The position numbers and the translations under genes were made by a program. 64,000 nt of DNA from assembly GCA_019429445.1 (NCBI GenBank), contig JAHYIW010000012.1, forward strand, positions 38,359-102,358. The letters are read 5' to 3'. The stretch is from Desulfuromonadaceae bacterium (GTDB taxonomy: Bacteria; Desulfobacterota; Desulfuromonadia; Desulfuromonadales; JAHYIW01). The notes beneath the pieces are model-generated. The model did no database searches, had not been told where the DNA came from, and worked only from the letters and a program-made list of their open reading frames with translations. Every line of letters starts with the position of its first letter. Position 1 is the first letter of the stretch. This document shows, piece by piece, positions 8,893-17,324 of the stretch.

Positions 8893-10707
8893 ATGGATCT
8901 TCAAACCTTAACGTATATTGTTGTTGGCCTCACGTTCTCCCTGTATGTCGGCATTGCCGTCTGGGCGCGTGCAGGCAGTACCAGTGAATTCTACGCTGCT
9001 GGCGGCGCGGTACACCCGGTTCTGAACGGGATGGCGACCGGTGCTGACTGGATGTCGGCGGCGTCGTTTATCTCCATGGCCGGTCTGATTTCCAACATGG
9101 GTTATGGCGGTGGGCTCTTCCTGATGGGATGGACCGGCGGTTACGTCCTGTTGGCGATGTTGCTGGCCCCTTACTTGCGGAAATTCGGCAAGTTTACCGT
9201 GCCGCAGTTTTTCGGTGATCGTTATTATTCCCAAGCGGCCAGTATGGTTGGCGTTCTCTGCCTGCTGATGGCTTCGTTGACCTACATCATCGGTCAGATG
9301 ACCGGTGTCGGGGTTGCGTTCTCTCGCTTCCTCGGGGTTTCCAACCATACCGGGATTTTCATCGGGATGGCGATTGTTTTCATGTACGCGGTGTTCGGCG
9401 GCATGAAAGGGATTACCTACACCCAGGTTGCCCAGTACTGCGTGTTGATTCTCGCTTATACGATCCCCGCGATCTTCATCTCCCTGCAGCTGACCGGTAA
9501 CCCGATTCCGCAGTTCGGCCTCGGTGGTGACTTTGTCGGCACCGACATGACTCTGCTCGGCAAGCTCGATCAGGTCGTTACCGACCTCGGTTTCGGCAAG
9601 TATACCGAGACGACACGTTACAGCACACTGAACATGTTTGTTTACACCGCGTCGCTGATGATCGGTACCGCCGGTCTGCCGCACGTTATCATGCGCTTCT
9701 TCACCGTTCCGACGGTCAAGGCTGCCCGCTCTTCCGCCGGTTGGGCGCTGGTCTTCATTGCGATCCTGTACACCACCGCTCCGGCCGTTGCCGCCATGGC
9801 GCGGTTGAATCTGCATGCTACGATTAACTCCGCAGTCAAATCTGGCGGTGATATCTATGCCACCGAAAGCGCTCTTGTCTATGAAGATCGCCCGGACTGG
9901 ATGAAGCGTTGGGAAATTACCGGTCTGCTCAAGTTTGAAGACAAGAATGGCGACGGTCGTATCCAGTACTACAATGACAAGTCGAAGAATGAGGCGTTCA
10001 ATGCCAAAGCGGCTGCTGCTGGCTGGAAAGGGAGCGAACTGAAGGTCAACGCCGATATCATGGTTCTCGCCAATCCTGAAATCGCCATGTTGCCGGACTG
10101 GGTTATTGCTCTGGTTGCCGCCGGTGGTCTTGCCGCTGCTCTGTCGACCGCAGCCGGTCTGCTCTTGGCGATCTCTTCAGCGATTTCTCACGACTTGTTC
10201 AAGAACATCCTGATGCCTGGCTTGACCGAGAAGGGTGAGCTGATGGCCGGTAAAATCACCATGGCATGCTCGATCCTGGTGGCCGGTTGGCTCGGCCTGA
10301 ATCCTCCGGGCTTCGCTGCCGGGACCGTGGCGATTGCCTTCGGTCTGGCTGCCAGCTCGATCTTCCCGGCCCTGATGATGGGGATTTTCAACAAGAAGAT
10401 GAACAAGGAAGGCGCCATGGCCGGAATGGTCGCCGGTATCGGCGTGACCATGTTCTACGTCTTTGCGCATAAAGGGATCTTCTTTATCAAAGGGACGGAG
10501 TTCCTCGGTATGTTCGGTGGTAAAGCGAACTTCTTCATGGGGATTGAGCCGAACGCTTTCGGTGGTATCGGAGCGATTGTTAACTTTATCGTTGCCTATA
10601 TTGTCAGCAAAGTGACTCCGGCATGTCCCGAGCATATTCAGCATATGGTCGAGAATGTACGTACCCCGCGTGGTGCCAAGGCTGTTGATGGATCCCACGC
10701 ACACTGA
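8893..10707 (+). CDS. Sodium:solute symporter, ActP-like acetate permease (VC_2705 subfamily)
   Basis: The 604-residue polytopic protein has about 13 membrane segments with the SSS family signatures GMATGADWMSAASFISMAG and YAVFGGMKGITYTQV. It most likely takes up acetate, or another short monocarboxylate, with Na+. An insert of about 85 residues after the ninth or so segment carries an EF-hand-like loop, DKNGDGRIQ, at about residues 351-359, flanked by acidic residues. The gene is coupled to the DUF4212 gene and has a strong terminator directly downstream. Acetate uptake fits the organism type, with citrate synthase elsewhere in the window. The substrate is an inference from the family. Confidence 0.9.
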   Translation: MDLQTLTYIVVGLTFSLYVGIAVWARAGSTSEFYAAGGAVHPVLNGMATGADWMSAASFISMAGLISNMGYGGGLFLMGWTGGYVLLAMLLAPYLRKFGKFTVPQFFGDRYYSQAASMVGVLCLLMASLTYIIGQMTGVGVAFSRFLGVSNHTGIFIGMAIVFMYAVFGGMKGITYTQVAQYCVLILAYTIPAIFISLQLTGNPIPQFGLGGDFVGTDMTLLGKLDQVVTDLGFGKYTETTRYSTLNMFVYTASLMIGTAGLPHVIMRFFTVPTVKAARSSAGWALVFIAILYTTAPAVAAMARLNLHATINSAVKSGGDIYATESALVYEDRPDWMKRWEITGLLKFEDKNGDGRIQYYNDKSKNEAFNAKAAAAGWKGSELKVNADIMVLANPEIAMLPDWVIALVAAGGLAAALSTAAGLLLAISSAISHDLFKNILMPGLTEKGELMAGKITMACSILVAGWLGLNPPGFAAGTVAIAFGLAASSIFPALMMGIFNKKMNKEGAMAGMVAGIGVTMFYVFAHKGIFFIKGTEFLGMFGGKANFFMGIEPNAFGGIGAIVNFIVAYIVSKVTPACPEHIQHMVENVRTPRGAKAVDGSHAH

Positions 10708-10751
10708 TTTTCAGTGCAGATGCTGATCTGAGCTTCTTGTCCGATCAATCA

Positions 10752-10780
10752 CCCCGCCGGTGCGCCGGCGGGGTTTTTTT
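10752..10780 (+). terminator. Rho-independent terminator of the symporter operon
   Basis: A perfect 9-bp stem (CCCCGCCGG / CCGGCGGGG) with a four-base loop is followed by seven T residues, 45 bases after the symporter stop codon. Confidence 0.95.
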
Positions 10781-10870
10781 AAATTATTTTATTGCCTGAC
10801 AAGCAATCATCAGGTAATAGATAGCGCGGATTGTTTCTACCTGGTGTGAATCGATAGACGGGAGTAATAG

Positions 10871-11239
10871 ATGGTTTTTGATGTCAGCATCGTGATTACC
10901 TGGCTGCTTTTCTTGTCGTTGTTTCCGATGGCGTTCATCTGGCTGCGGCGAGCGTGGCGGATATTTTTTAAACACGATTATTCAGAGGTTGCGCTCAAGC
11001 GCGGCGAAGCACCGCCCAACCCAAAACGTTGGGCGCCCGCCACCGGGATCGTCAATCTGGCGGCCGGGAGCATGGCGGTTTTCATTATCGTCGGTGTGGT
11101 GCTGGCGCTTTTCCCCTATAAAGTCTGGAGCACTTTGGCCGGCTCAACTTTATGGATCAAGATATTTGCGGATTATATCGTCAGTCGTCAGGCCCATCCA
11201 TTTATGATCGGGAAAAACAAGAAAGATCAGACGGACTGA
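10871..11239 (+). CDS. Small two-helix membrane protein of unknown function
   Basis: The 122-residue protein has a hydrophobic segment at about residues 4-25 (SIVITWLLFLSLFPMAFIWL) and a second at about 63-83 (AAGSMAVFIIVGVVLALFP), with a basic, proline-containing stretch between them and a charged C-terminus (GKNKKDQTD). A plausible ribosome-binding site, GGGAG, precedes the ATG. I do not recognise the family. It follows the symporter terminator by 90 bases, so it has its own promoter or depends on read-through. Its association with the acetate symporter may be coincidental. Confidence 0.7.
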   Translation: MVFDVSIVITWLLFLSLFPMAFIWLRRAWRIFFKHDYSEVALKRGEAPPNPKRWAPATGIVNLAAGSMAVFIIVGVVLALFPYKVWSTLAGSTLWIKIFADYIVSRQAHPFMIGKNKKDQTD

Positions 11240-11279
11240 TTTTGCTGAATGAGAGTTTATATCGAAGAAGAGACAGCAC

Positions 11280-11299
11280 GGCCTCCCCAACGGGAGGCC
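11280..11299. terminator. Stem-loop between convergent genes
   Basis: A perfect 8-bp stem, GGCCTCCC / GGGAGGCC, with the four-base loop CAAC lies between the plus-strand membrane protein gene and the minus-strand AMMECR1-like gene. The following sequence (attgttatttc) is only moderately T-rich, so this is a likely but not strong terminator. Confidence 0.6.
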
Positions 11300-11346
11300 A
11301 TTGTTATTTCGGGCATGGAGGGAGGAGCGTCACAAGATGAAGTGGA

Positions 11347-11913
11347 TCAGCGGGGAGGGAATAGATCGTCGTTGAATATTTGCGCATTAAAAATATAGAT
11401 ATCTGCATTATCGTCCTGCCAGGCGTTTACTGGAAGCCCCGCTTTAACGCAGGTTTGACGTAAAAATGTTTCCCGGTCCCAACCGTTTTCCGTTGCAACC
11501 TGGGGCAACAGCACCCCGCGATGGTAATTCTTTTCCAGATAGATGCCGTCACGACCGATACTGATCTCATCGATCGATTCAATTTTTTCCAAAGGGCCAA
11601 GGACAGAAATTTCGAGGAAAAAGTCGTTTAGATCGGCTGTCGTCATGGGAGTAAAACGGGGGTCTTGGGTTGCCGAGACAATTGCCATTTCGGCAACTTC
11701 CTTGAAGAGCGGTTTTTCCGACTGAAAGTTTCCGATGCAGCCACGCAGCTTGCGCCCCTTCTTGATGGTTACAAAACAGCCGCTACGGCTGTTCAGTGCC
11801 ATTTCCTCGCGTGGTTCAACGTAAACCACCCCGTTGCAGACCTGTGCAGTGATGGCATCACGCGCAATTTTTAAAAGAATCTTTTGTTCCTCAACGTTAA
11901 GCTGTTGGTTCAT
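11347..11913 (-). CDS. AMMECR1 domain protein (AmmeMemoRadiSam system protein A-like)
   Basis: The 188-residue protein shows the AMMECR1 core: SGCFVTIKKGRKLRGCIGNF with the conserved LRGCIG motif, then PRFTPMTTADLNDFFLEISVLG and YHRGVLLPQVATENGWDRETFL. The molecular role is unknown; in some bacteria the family is encoded with MEMO1-like and radical SAM proteins in the predicted AmmeMemoRadiSam system, but those partners are not next to it here. Two adjacent ATGs exist at 11916 and 11913. The second fits the AGGAG site better, because the first is only one base away from it. Confidence 0.88.
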   Translation of the reverse strand: MNQQLNVEEQKILLKIARDAITAQVCNGVVYVEPREEMALNSRSGCFVTIKKGRKLRGCIGNFQSEKPLFKEVAEMAIVSATQDPRFTPMTTADLNDFFLEISVLGPLEKIESIDEISIGRDGIYLEKNYHRGVLLPQVATENGWDRETFLRQTCVKAGLPVNAWQDDNADIYIFNAQIFNDDLFPPR

Positions 11914-12000
11914 CATGACTCCTGATAGGCCTCATTGGCTGATGGTCTGCCGCTGCAATGTGGCACACATAAAGGGCAGTGAAATCTTTCCAGAGTTGAC

Positions 12001-13077
12001 TTAATCGGGAATAAACATCGCTTTGTTATCAATTTTGTTGAGTACCGCTGTCAACAGCTGAACGGTATGTTCCAGATCGGTCAACGATAAAAGTTCGACA
12101 GGCGTATGCATGTAGCGCAGCGGAACACTGACCAGCGCGGTCGCGACGCCGCCACGCGACAGCTGTATGACATTGGCATCGGTTCCGGTGGCGCGAGGAG
12201 CAGCCATGACCTGGCAGGGAATCCCTTCAGCGCGCGCCGTTTCAAGCAAGAGACGAAAAAGAACCGGATTGATATTCGGACCACGGCCAATAATCGGGCC
12301 GCCGCCGACTTTGATATGTCCGATATCTTTTTTGTCCATTTCCGGATAATCGGTGGCGAAACCGACTTCAACGGCAATCCCGACATCCGGCTTGATCCCG
12401 TAAACACTGGTCGCCCCGCCGCGTAGCCCCACTTCTTCCTGAACGGTTGACACGCCGATCAGTTCAACGGGGGAAGCACCTTGCGCATGGATATTGCGCA
12501 GCACGCGGGTGATAATGTAGGCTCCCATTTTGTCATCAAGGGCCCGGGAGGTGACGCGGTCGCCACCCAAACGTTCCAGACCGACGGCAAAGGTGATGGG
12601 GTCACCAACCGCGACCAAATCTTCGGTTGCGGCACGACTGCTGCTACCGATATCGATAAAAAGCTGCTTGAGCTTGAGGACCGTGTCACGATCTTTGGGC
12701 TCGATCATATGTATCGGTTTTTTGCCGATCACCCCCAAAAGTGGCTGGCGCGCGGTGTGGATATGAACTCTCTGTCCAGGGACCAGGTGGGCATCAATGC
12801 CGCCGATCGGGGCAAAATAGATGAACCCTTGTTCGTCAATATATTTCACCATGAAACCAACTTCATCGCAATGTCCGGCGAGCATCACCCGTGGTGCATC
12901 GTCGCGGTCAGCACGAATCCGCGCAATAACGTTACCCATGACATCGGTTTCCAGCAGATCGACCAGCGGTTCCAGCTCACGGCGGATGATTCGTTGCGCC
13001 GGTTGCTCGTAGCCGGAGGGACTGGGGGCTTCGACCAGTTCTTTAAGCAGTTTAAAATCGTGCTCGTGCATTGTCAT
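12001..13077 (-). CDS. M42 family metallopeptidase (FrvX/TET-like aminopeptidase)
   Basis: This is a 358-residue dinuclear metal aminopeptidase. Family landmarks are AGHCDEVGFMV (metal-binding His and catalytic Asp), DDKMGAY (bridging Asp), STVQEEVGLRGG (the Glu-Glu pair) and the C-terminal RYMHTPVE with the last His ligand. At the position where many M42 proteins have a metal-binding Asp (AxDVT) this one reads AVEVGFATDYP, an apparent Asp-to-Glu change. It probably trims peptides in the cytoplasm as a large oligomer. The start is either 13077 or 13071. It begins four bases after the PHP gene stop, so the two are in one operon. Confidence 0.88.
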   Translation of the reverse strand: MTMHEHDFKLLKELVEAPSPSGYEQPAQRIIRRELEPLVDLLETDVMGNVIARIRADRDDAPRVMLAGHCDEVGFMVKYIDEQGFIYFAPIGGIDAHLVPGQRVHIHTARQPLLGVIGKKPIHMIEPKDRDTVLKLKQLFIDIGSSSRAATEDLVAVGDPITFAVGLERLGGDRVTSRALDDKMGAYIITRVLRNIHAQGASPVELIGVSTVQEEVGLRGGATSVYGIKPDVGIAVEVGFATDYPEMDKKDIGHIKVGGGPIIGRGPNINPVLFRLLLETARAEGIPCQVMAAPRATGTDANVIQLSRGGVATALVSVPLRYMHTPVELLSLTDLEHTVQLLTAVLNKIDNKAMFIPD

Positions 13078-13081
13078 TGAC

Positions 13082-13732
13082 CTAACTGAGGGCCGCTGCG
13101 ACGAGCGCAGCAGAATTCTGCAAACAGGTGTCAAATTGATCGTTGCTTAAGCCGGCACCGTTGGCAACTTTTCGGGCGAATTCTTTCGGGGACAGATCGC
13201 CTGGCGCGTGGGCATCGCTGTTGACGACCAGTCTGGCCCCGACCTGCAACGCCAGTTTTGCCACATGGCCGTTGCAATAAGCGTGGCCTTTGCGCGTTGT
13301 TATTTCCAGGCAGACCCCCAGTTCAGCGGCGAGCTTAACGTCTTCAAGGGAGATCAGTCCGGGATGAGAAAGGATGTTGACCCCCGCCTTGATGGCCGCC
13401 CGGTTGGTCCCCGGCGCGACCGGCTCGACGATCGTCTCGCCGTGGCAAACGATAATTTTTGCTCCAAGTTCACGTGCATGGCGGGTCGCGGCGGCAATGT
13501 CGGGGGGGGCAATGTGGGTCAGTTCAATCCCCGGAATGATGGTAATCCCCCACGCGGCCCCGAGATCTTCAGCGACTGCGGCAATACGCGGGATGATCAG
13601 ATCAAAATTCGACATGTCGCCGTGGTCGGTCATCGCCAGTGCGCGATAGCCAAGAACGGAAGCTCGACGGGCCAGTTCGGCGGGGATCAGCTCGCCGTCG
13701 CTGAAGAGGGTATGGGTATGCAAGTCGATCAT
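13082..13732 (-). CDS. PHP domain phosphoesterase
   Basis: The 216-residue protein has the PHP metal-site motifs DLHTHTLFSDG (residues 3-13), MTDHGD, GIELTHI, CHGE, LSHPG and NSDAHAPGD. It is a predicted metal-dependent phosphoesterase of the histidinol-phosphatase/YcdX type; the substrate is not known. The start at 13732 overlaps the miaB stop codon by ATGA, so translation is coupled. The long N-terminal extension possible in this frame runs through miaB and is not real. Confidence 0.85.
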   Translation of the reverse strand: MIDLHTHTLFSDGELIPAELARRASVLGYRALAMTDHGDMSNFDLIIPRIAAVAEDLGAAWGITIIPGIELTHIAPPDIAAATRHARELGAKIIVCHGETIVEPVAPGTNRAAIKAGVNILSHPGLISLEDVKLAAELGVCLEITTRKGHAYCNGHVAKLALQVGARLVVNSDAHAPGDLSPKEFARKVANGAGLSNDQFDTCLQNSAALVAAALS

Positions 13733-15051
13733 GAGAGCTCTCCCAGTTGCGAGTTTTTCAAAGATTTGATGATCCGTACCGGCTGAACAGAACCGATCAG
13801 GGAATCGTCTCCGGCGAAATGAGCGATTCTGTTCCAGGTTGTGCGCCCGAACAGTTGACCACTTTTCTGACGCCCGCGTCCCTCCACCAGAACCGGCAGG
13901 GTTTTGCCGACATCTTCGTGCCAGACTTCCTGGCTGATGGTGCACTGCATGGCCAGCATACGGTCAAAACGTTCCTGCTTGACCGCCTTGGGAATGTCAT
14001 CGACCAGCGCCGCCGCAGCGGTTCCGGGGCGTGGTGAATACTGAAAGAGGTACAGGTCGGCGTAACGTACCTGCTCAATCAGGGACAAGGTTGCCGCCGC
14101 GTCCTCCTCGGTCTCACCGGGAAAGCCGACGATGATATCGGAGGTCAGGCGGATATCGGGACGCGCCTGGCGCAGCTTGGCAACTTTTTTCAGGTATTCC
14201 TCGCGGGTGTATCCCCGATTCATCCGTTTCAGGATGGGCGACGACCCGCACTGTACCGGCAGGTGCAGATGATTGCACAAGGTATCAATTTCGCCGAACG
14301 TTGCGATCAAATCGTCGGAAAGATCCTTCGGATGCGAGGTGGTAAATCGCAATCGTTCAATGCCTTTAATGAGAGCGACCTTGCGCAGTAGCATGGCAAA
14401 GGATATTTCGGTTTCATCCTTGCCCCCGTAGGAGTTGACGTTCTGGCCAATCAGGGTGACTTCTTTCACCCCCTGGGCGGCCAGCCCTTCAATTTCGCGC
14501 ATGATTTCCGTGCTCGGGCGACTGATTTCCCGCCCGCGGACGTGAGGGACAATGCAGAACGAACAGAAGTTGTCGCAGCCTTGCATGATGGTGACAAAAC
14601 GGGTGACGCCGCCGCTAATGTTGGCGCGATTCGGCCACAGCTGCAAGCGGGTTTCACGATCAAGGAAGCCGGTTTCGTGACAACGCACCCGGTCCTGTTC
14701 GACGGCGGTAACCATGGCGGGGAGTTTGTGGATGTTATGCGTACCGAAAACAAGATCGAGAAAGGGGATATTGGTGAGCAGCTGTTCGCCTTCTTGCTGT
14801 GCGACGCAGCCGCCGACGCCGATAATCAGTTCGGGATTGGCACTTTTGAGTGGTTTGAAGCTGCCCAGATGGCCGTAGACCTTGCGCTCCGCCTTGTCCC
14901 GTACCGAACAGGTGTTGAGCAGAATGAGGTTGGCGTTGTCGACGTGTTCGGTGCGATAATAACCAATTTCGGCCAGCAAGTGACAGATGCGTTCGGAATC
15001 GACCACATTCATCTGGCAGCCGAACGTTTCGAGAAAAAAAGTTTTATTCAT
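13729..15051 (-). CDS. miaB: tRNA-2-methylthio-N6-isopentenyladenosine synthase
   Basis: This is a 440-residue methylthiotransferase. The order is an N-terminal UPF0004 domain with cysteines for the second cluster (ETFGCQMNVVDSE, LNTCSVRDKAE, VGGCVAQQEGE), a radical SAM core with CDNFCSFCIVPHVRGRE, and a C-terminal TRAM domain (LPVLVEGRGRQKSGQLFGRT). It adds the 2-methylthio group to i6A37 of tRNAs that read UNN codons. The length and all motifs are typical. It is coupled by ATGA to the PHP gene. Confidence 0.96.
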   Translation of the reverse strand: MNKTFFLETFGCQMNVVDSERICHLLAEIGYYRTEHVDNANLILLNTCSVRDKAERKVYGHLGSFKPLKSANPELIIGVGGCVAQQEGEQLLTNIPFLDLVFGTHNIHKLPAMVTAVEQDRVRCHETGFLDRETRLQLWPNRANISGGVTRFVTIMQGCDNFCSFCIVPHVRGREISRPSTEIMREIEGLAAQGVKEVTLIGQNVNSYGGKDETEISFAMLLRKVALIKGIERLRFTTSHPKDLSDDLIATFGEIDTLCNHLHLPVQCGSSPILKRMNRGYTREEYLKKVAKLRQARPDIRLTSDIIVGFPGETEEDAAATLSLIEQVRYADLYLFQYSPRPGTAAAALVDDIPKAVKQERFDRMLAMQCTISQEVWHEDVGKTLPVLVEGRGRQKSGQLFGRTTWNRIAHFAGDDSLIGSVQPVRIIKSLKNSQLGELS

Positions 15052-15102
15052 GGCTTATCTTTCAGGCGGAGTGGACAGGCGCCGATGTTCGCAAAGCAGT
15101 GA

Positions 15103-15642
15103 TTAAAAGTCAACAGCTTTCGAGGCGCATTCAGGCGCAGCGAGCCGCTGCCCGGAGCGGCTCATGGCCGCTTCCAGGAGGGCGGTTGCTTTGGTCGGAT
15201 ACTCGATACATTCAAGCATCAGTCGGTGTTCTGTCGATCCGGCGAAAATTTCGAGTGATCCCAGCTGGTTGCCGTGGAAGTTCAGTTTGAAGTAACTGAT
15301 GTTGCACAGCTCAAGGGCAGTGACGCAATGGTTATCAAAGCGGAGGACCCGCAAGTCGCTGATGGCATAAAAAAGTTTTTCCCAGCGCCGCCTCGCGCTG
15401 AACAGCTGGCCAATGCTCAGGGAGTATCCAGCGAAAATGAAGGGGAGGGGGAGCAGGGGCAGCCAGAAGGGGTAGCCGCTGGCCGCAAGGCGCATCCCCT
15501 GAAAAAACCAGTGGCCGGAAAGTGCCAGGATGGGGATTCCGAACAGTGCCGGTTTCCACCGTTTGAATACGTAACAGCGGGGCATGGGGCAGCCTTCCCA
15601 GTGCAAAGTTTCTCCCGCCAGAAGATACTCATGCCAGTTCAT
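15103..15642 (-). CDS. Membrane protein with two helices and a PH-like C-terminal domain
   Basis: The 179-residue protein has hydrophobic segments at about residues 34-52 and 58-78 (FWLPLLPLPFIFAGYSL), followed by a soluble region (YAISDLRVLRFD, ISYFKLNFHGNQLGSLEIF) that resembles the bacterial pleckstrin-homology-like domain of small membrane proteins. The function is unknown. The start codon overlaps the stop codon of the M48 peptidase gene by ATGA, so the two are cotranscribed and may act on the same envelope process. Confidence 0.75.
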   Translation of the reverse strand: MNWHEYLLAGETLHWEGCPMPRCYVFKRWKPALFGIPILALSGHWFFQGMRLAASGYPFWLPLLPLPFIFAGYSLSIGQLFSARRRWEKLFYAISDLRVLRFDNHCVTALELCNISYFKLNFHGNQLGSLEIFAGSTEHRLMLECIEYPTKATALLEAAMSRSGQRLAAPECASKAVDF

Positions 15643-16961
15643 TGTTTGGCGCCATGGCTTTCGGTCAATTGTGCAATGCGTGCCGCAGCAGCCTGACCGA
15701 GGGTGGTTTGTGGTTCCTGTGCGGCGACCTGATGATAATATCTGAGTGCTTCAGCGGTTTGCCCCGATTTCTCAAAAGTCTCGGCAAGCAGGTAGGTTCC
15801 TCTGGTGGTCGGTAGCAGCTTTTGAGCAGCACGCAGGTGGAGCAGGGCGCGCGGATAATTGGCCTCAAGTTGATAGAGATAACCGAGCCCCAGGCGCGAT
15901 TGATAGTAGTTCTCGTCAAGCAGGACGGCCTGCCGCAGCTGGCGTTTTGCCGCGATCCGGTCCCCGGCACGCAGTTGGGCCATGCCGAGGGCATGTCTCA
16001 ACAGGGCTTCCTCCGGCGCTGTGGTGGCTGCCTGCAGGTAGAGGACTATGGCGTCACGGGGATGCCCCTGGCGTTCCAGAGCGACAGCTTTGTCGTGCCG
16101 GACATAGGCTTCACGGGTGTCTCTGAGGCGTGTTGTCGCGCGGCGGAAATTTGTTGTGCGGTGAGCCTTGTCGGTGATGGTGGCTGACGGCAATGACGCC
16201 AGATAGGCGCGGTTTTGTCTGAGTCGATCGTTCGAGAAGGGGTGGGTGCGAAACAGTTTTTCGAGTTGATTGCCACTGCGCCCGCCTTCGACCTCGCGAT
16301 AGAAGAATTCCTGCAACTCAACGGCGCCCTGTGGATCGTAGCCGGCGATAACCATAGAGTTGATGCCGAGACGATCCGCGTCCGCTTCCTGCGTGCGCGA
16401 GTAGGTTCGGTCGAGCAGAGTGGCCGTCAGCTGCCCCGCTTGCAAGGAGAGCGCAGCGTAATCACCGTCAGCGCTGGCATTCGCCAGGACGGTCATTCCC
16501 AGGTCAAAGAGCACGCCCCGATTGATCCCCTGCAGCGCATGCCGGGCGGTAACGTGCCCAATCTCGTGGCCTAGTACCGCCGCGAGTTGTTCTTCATTGG
16601 TCAGGTTGGCCAGCAAGCCGCGGGTGATGGCGATCTGCCCGCCGGGGAGGGCAAAGGCGTTAGGAGTCGAAGCGTTGACGACGGCGAACTGAAAAGGCAG
16701 ATCGGGGCGTTCGCACCCTTGCGCCAGACGTTTGCCGACGGCATGAACGTAGTCCTGCAAGGCTTCATCCGGATAGCGGCCTCCCGATTGCTGCATCGCA
16801 ACGGGAAAGGTTTTTCGGCCGAGTTCAACTTCCTGTTCGGTGGAAACTTTGACCAGAGACAACTCTTGTCGTCCGGTGACCGGATTGGTGGCGCAACTGA
16901 CAAGCAGGGTCATGATGAGCAGGAGACTGACGATGTGATGGAAACGAATGGCTAAATGCAT
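15639..16961 (-). CDS. M48 family metallopeptidase with TPR repeats, predicted lipoprotein (BepA-like)
   Basis: The 440-residue protein starts with a lipoprotein signal: a hydrophobic stretch ending in LLVSC, with C23 as the predicted lipid-modified residue. The zinc motif HEIGH is at 132-136 and the third ligand Glu is in QEADADRLG. The C-terminal third consists of tetratricopeptide repeats (LRHALGMAQLRAGDRIAAKRQL, SRLGLGYLYQLEANYPRALL). This architecture matches periplasmic BepA/YfgC-type proteases that survey outer-membrane protein assembly. A four-base overlap couples it to the downstream membrane protein gene. Confidence 0.9.
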   Translation of the reverse strand: MHLAIRFHHIVSLLLIMTLLVSCATNPVTGRQELSLVKVSTEQEVELGRKTFPVAMQQSGGRYPDEALQDYVHAVGKRLAQGCERPDLPFQFAVVNASTPNAFALPGGQIAITRGLLANLTNEEQLAAVLGHEIGHVTARHALQGINRGVLFDLGMTVLANASADGDYAALSLQAGQLTATLLDRTYSRTQEADADRLGINSMVIAGYDPQGAVELQEFFYREVEGGRSGNQLEKLFRTHPFSNDRLRQNRAYLASLPSATITDKAHRTTNFRRATTRLRDTREAYVRHDKAVALERQGHPRDAIVLYLQAATTAPEEALLRHALGMAQLRAGDRIAAKRQLRQAVLLDENYYQSRLGLGYLYQLEANYPRALLHLRAAQKLLPTTRGTYLLAETFEKSGQTAEALRYYHQVAAQEPQTTLGQAAAARIAQLTESHGAKQ

Positions 16962-17324
16962 TGGTTGATGTCCTTGTTTGTCGACATAGTAGCCTGCTTT
17001 GTGGTCGGCGGCAAGCAGGATGGCGTCGCAAAAAGTCCGCCCTACTGCGTTACGCTGGTTTTTCAGGACATCGACCTGCCTGATCTAGGCCTGGCCCCTG
17101 AAAAACCTCCAAACCTTGCAGGACGAAATTTTTGCCTGGCCATCTCATTGTTGCGAGTGCGGCAAGTATGCGCGGCGGATTTTGCTCCGGCGATTATTTT
17201 TAGCTGGTATTTCAGTCGAATGTTGTTTATTATTCTCCGTTTACCAAGAACACCGTAATAGAAGTTGGTCGGGGCTTTGCCTGATCGACTAAAAGGCCAC
17301 AGAGTCATTGGAGATAGTGTACGT
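16962..17324. other. Divergent intergenic region with one repeat copy
   Basis: These 363 bases separate the M48 peptidase gene (minus) from typA (plus). A MITE-like repeat copy occupies 17019-17144. The remaining bases are AT-rich before typA and should hold its promoter. No RNA gene was recognised. Confidence 0.5.
17019..17144 (-). repeat. MITE-like dispersed repeat, copy 3 (reverse orientation)
   Basis: This 126-bp element is the reverse complement of the copies at 29108-29231 and 29260-29386, with about 85-90 percent identity by eye. It starts with GATGGCGTCGCAAAAAGT and ends with TTTTTGCCTGGCCATC, so its ends are imperfect inverted repeats (GATGGCnnnGCAAAAA). Internally, GGTTTTTCAGG pairs with CCTGAAAAACC. 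It encodes no protein. Confidence 0.85.

Noticed and set aside
8908..9816. 302-codon minus-strand ORF
   Set aside because: It is the antisense of the symporter gene, with a low-complexity, charged translation and no start signal.
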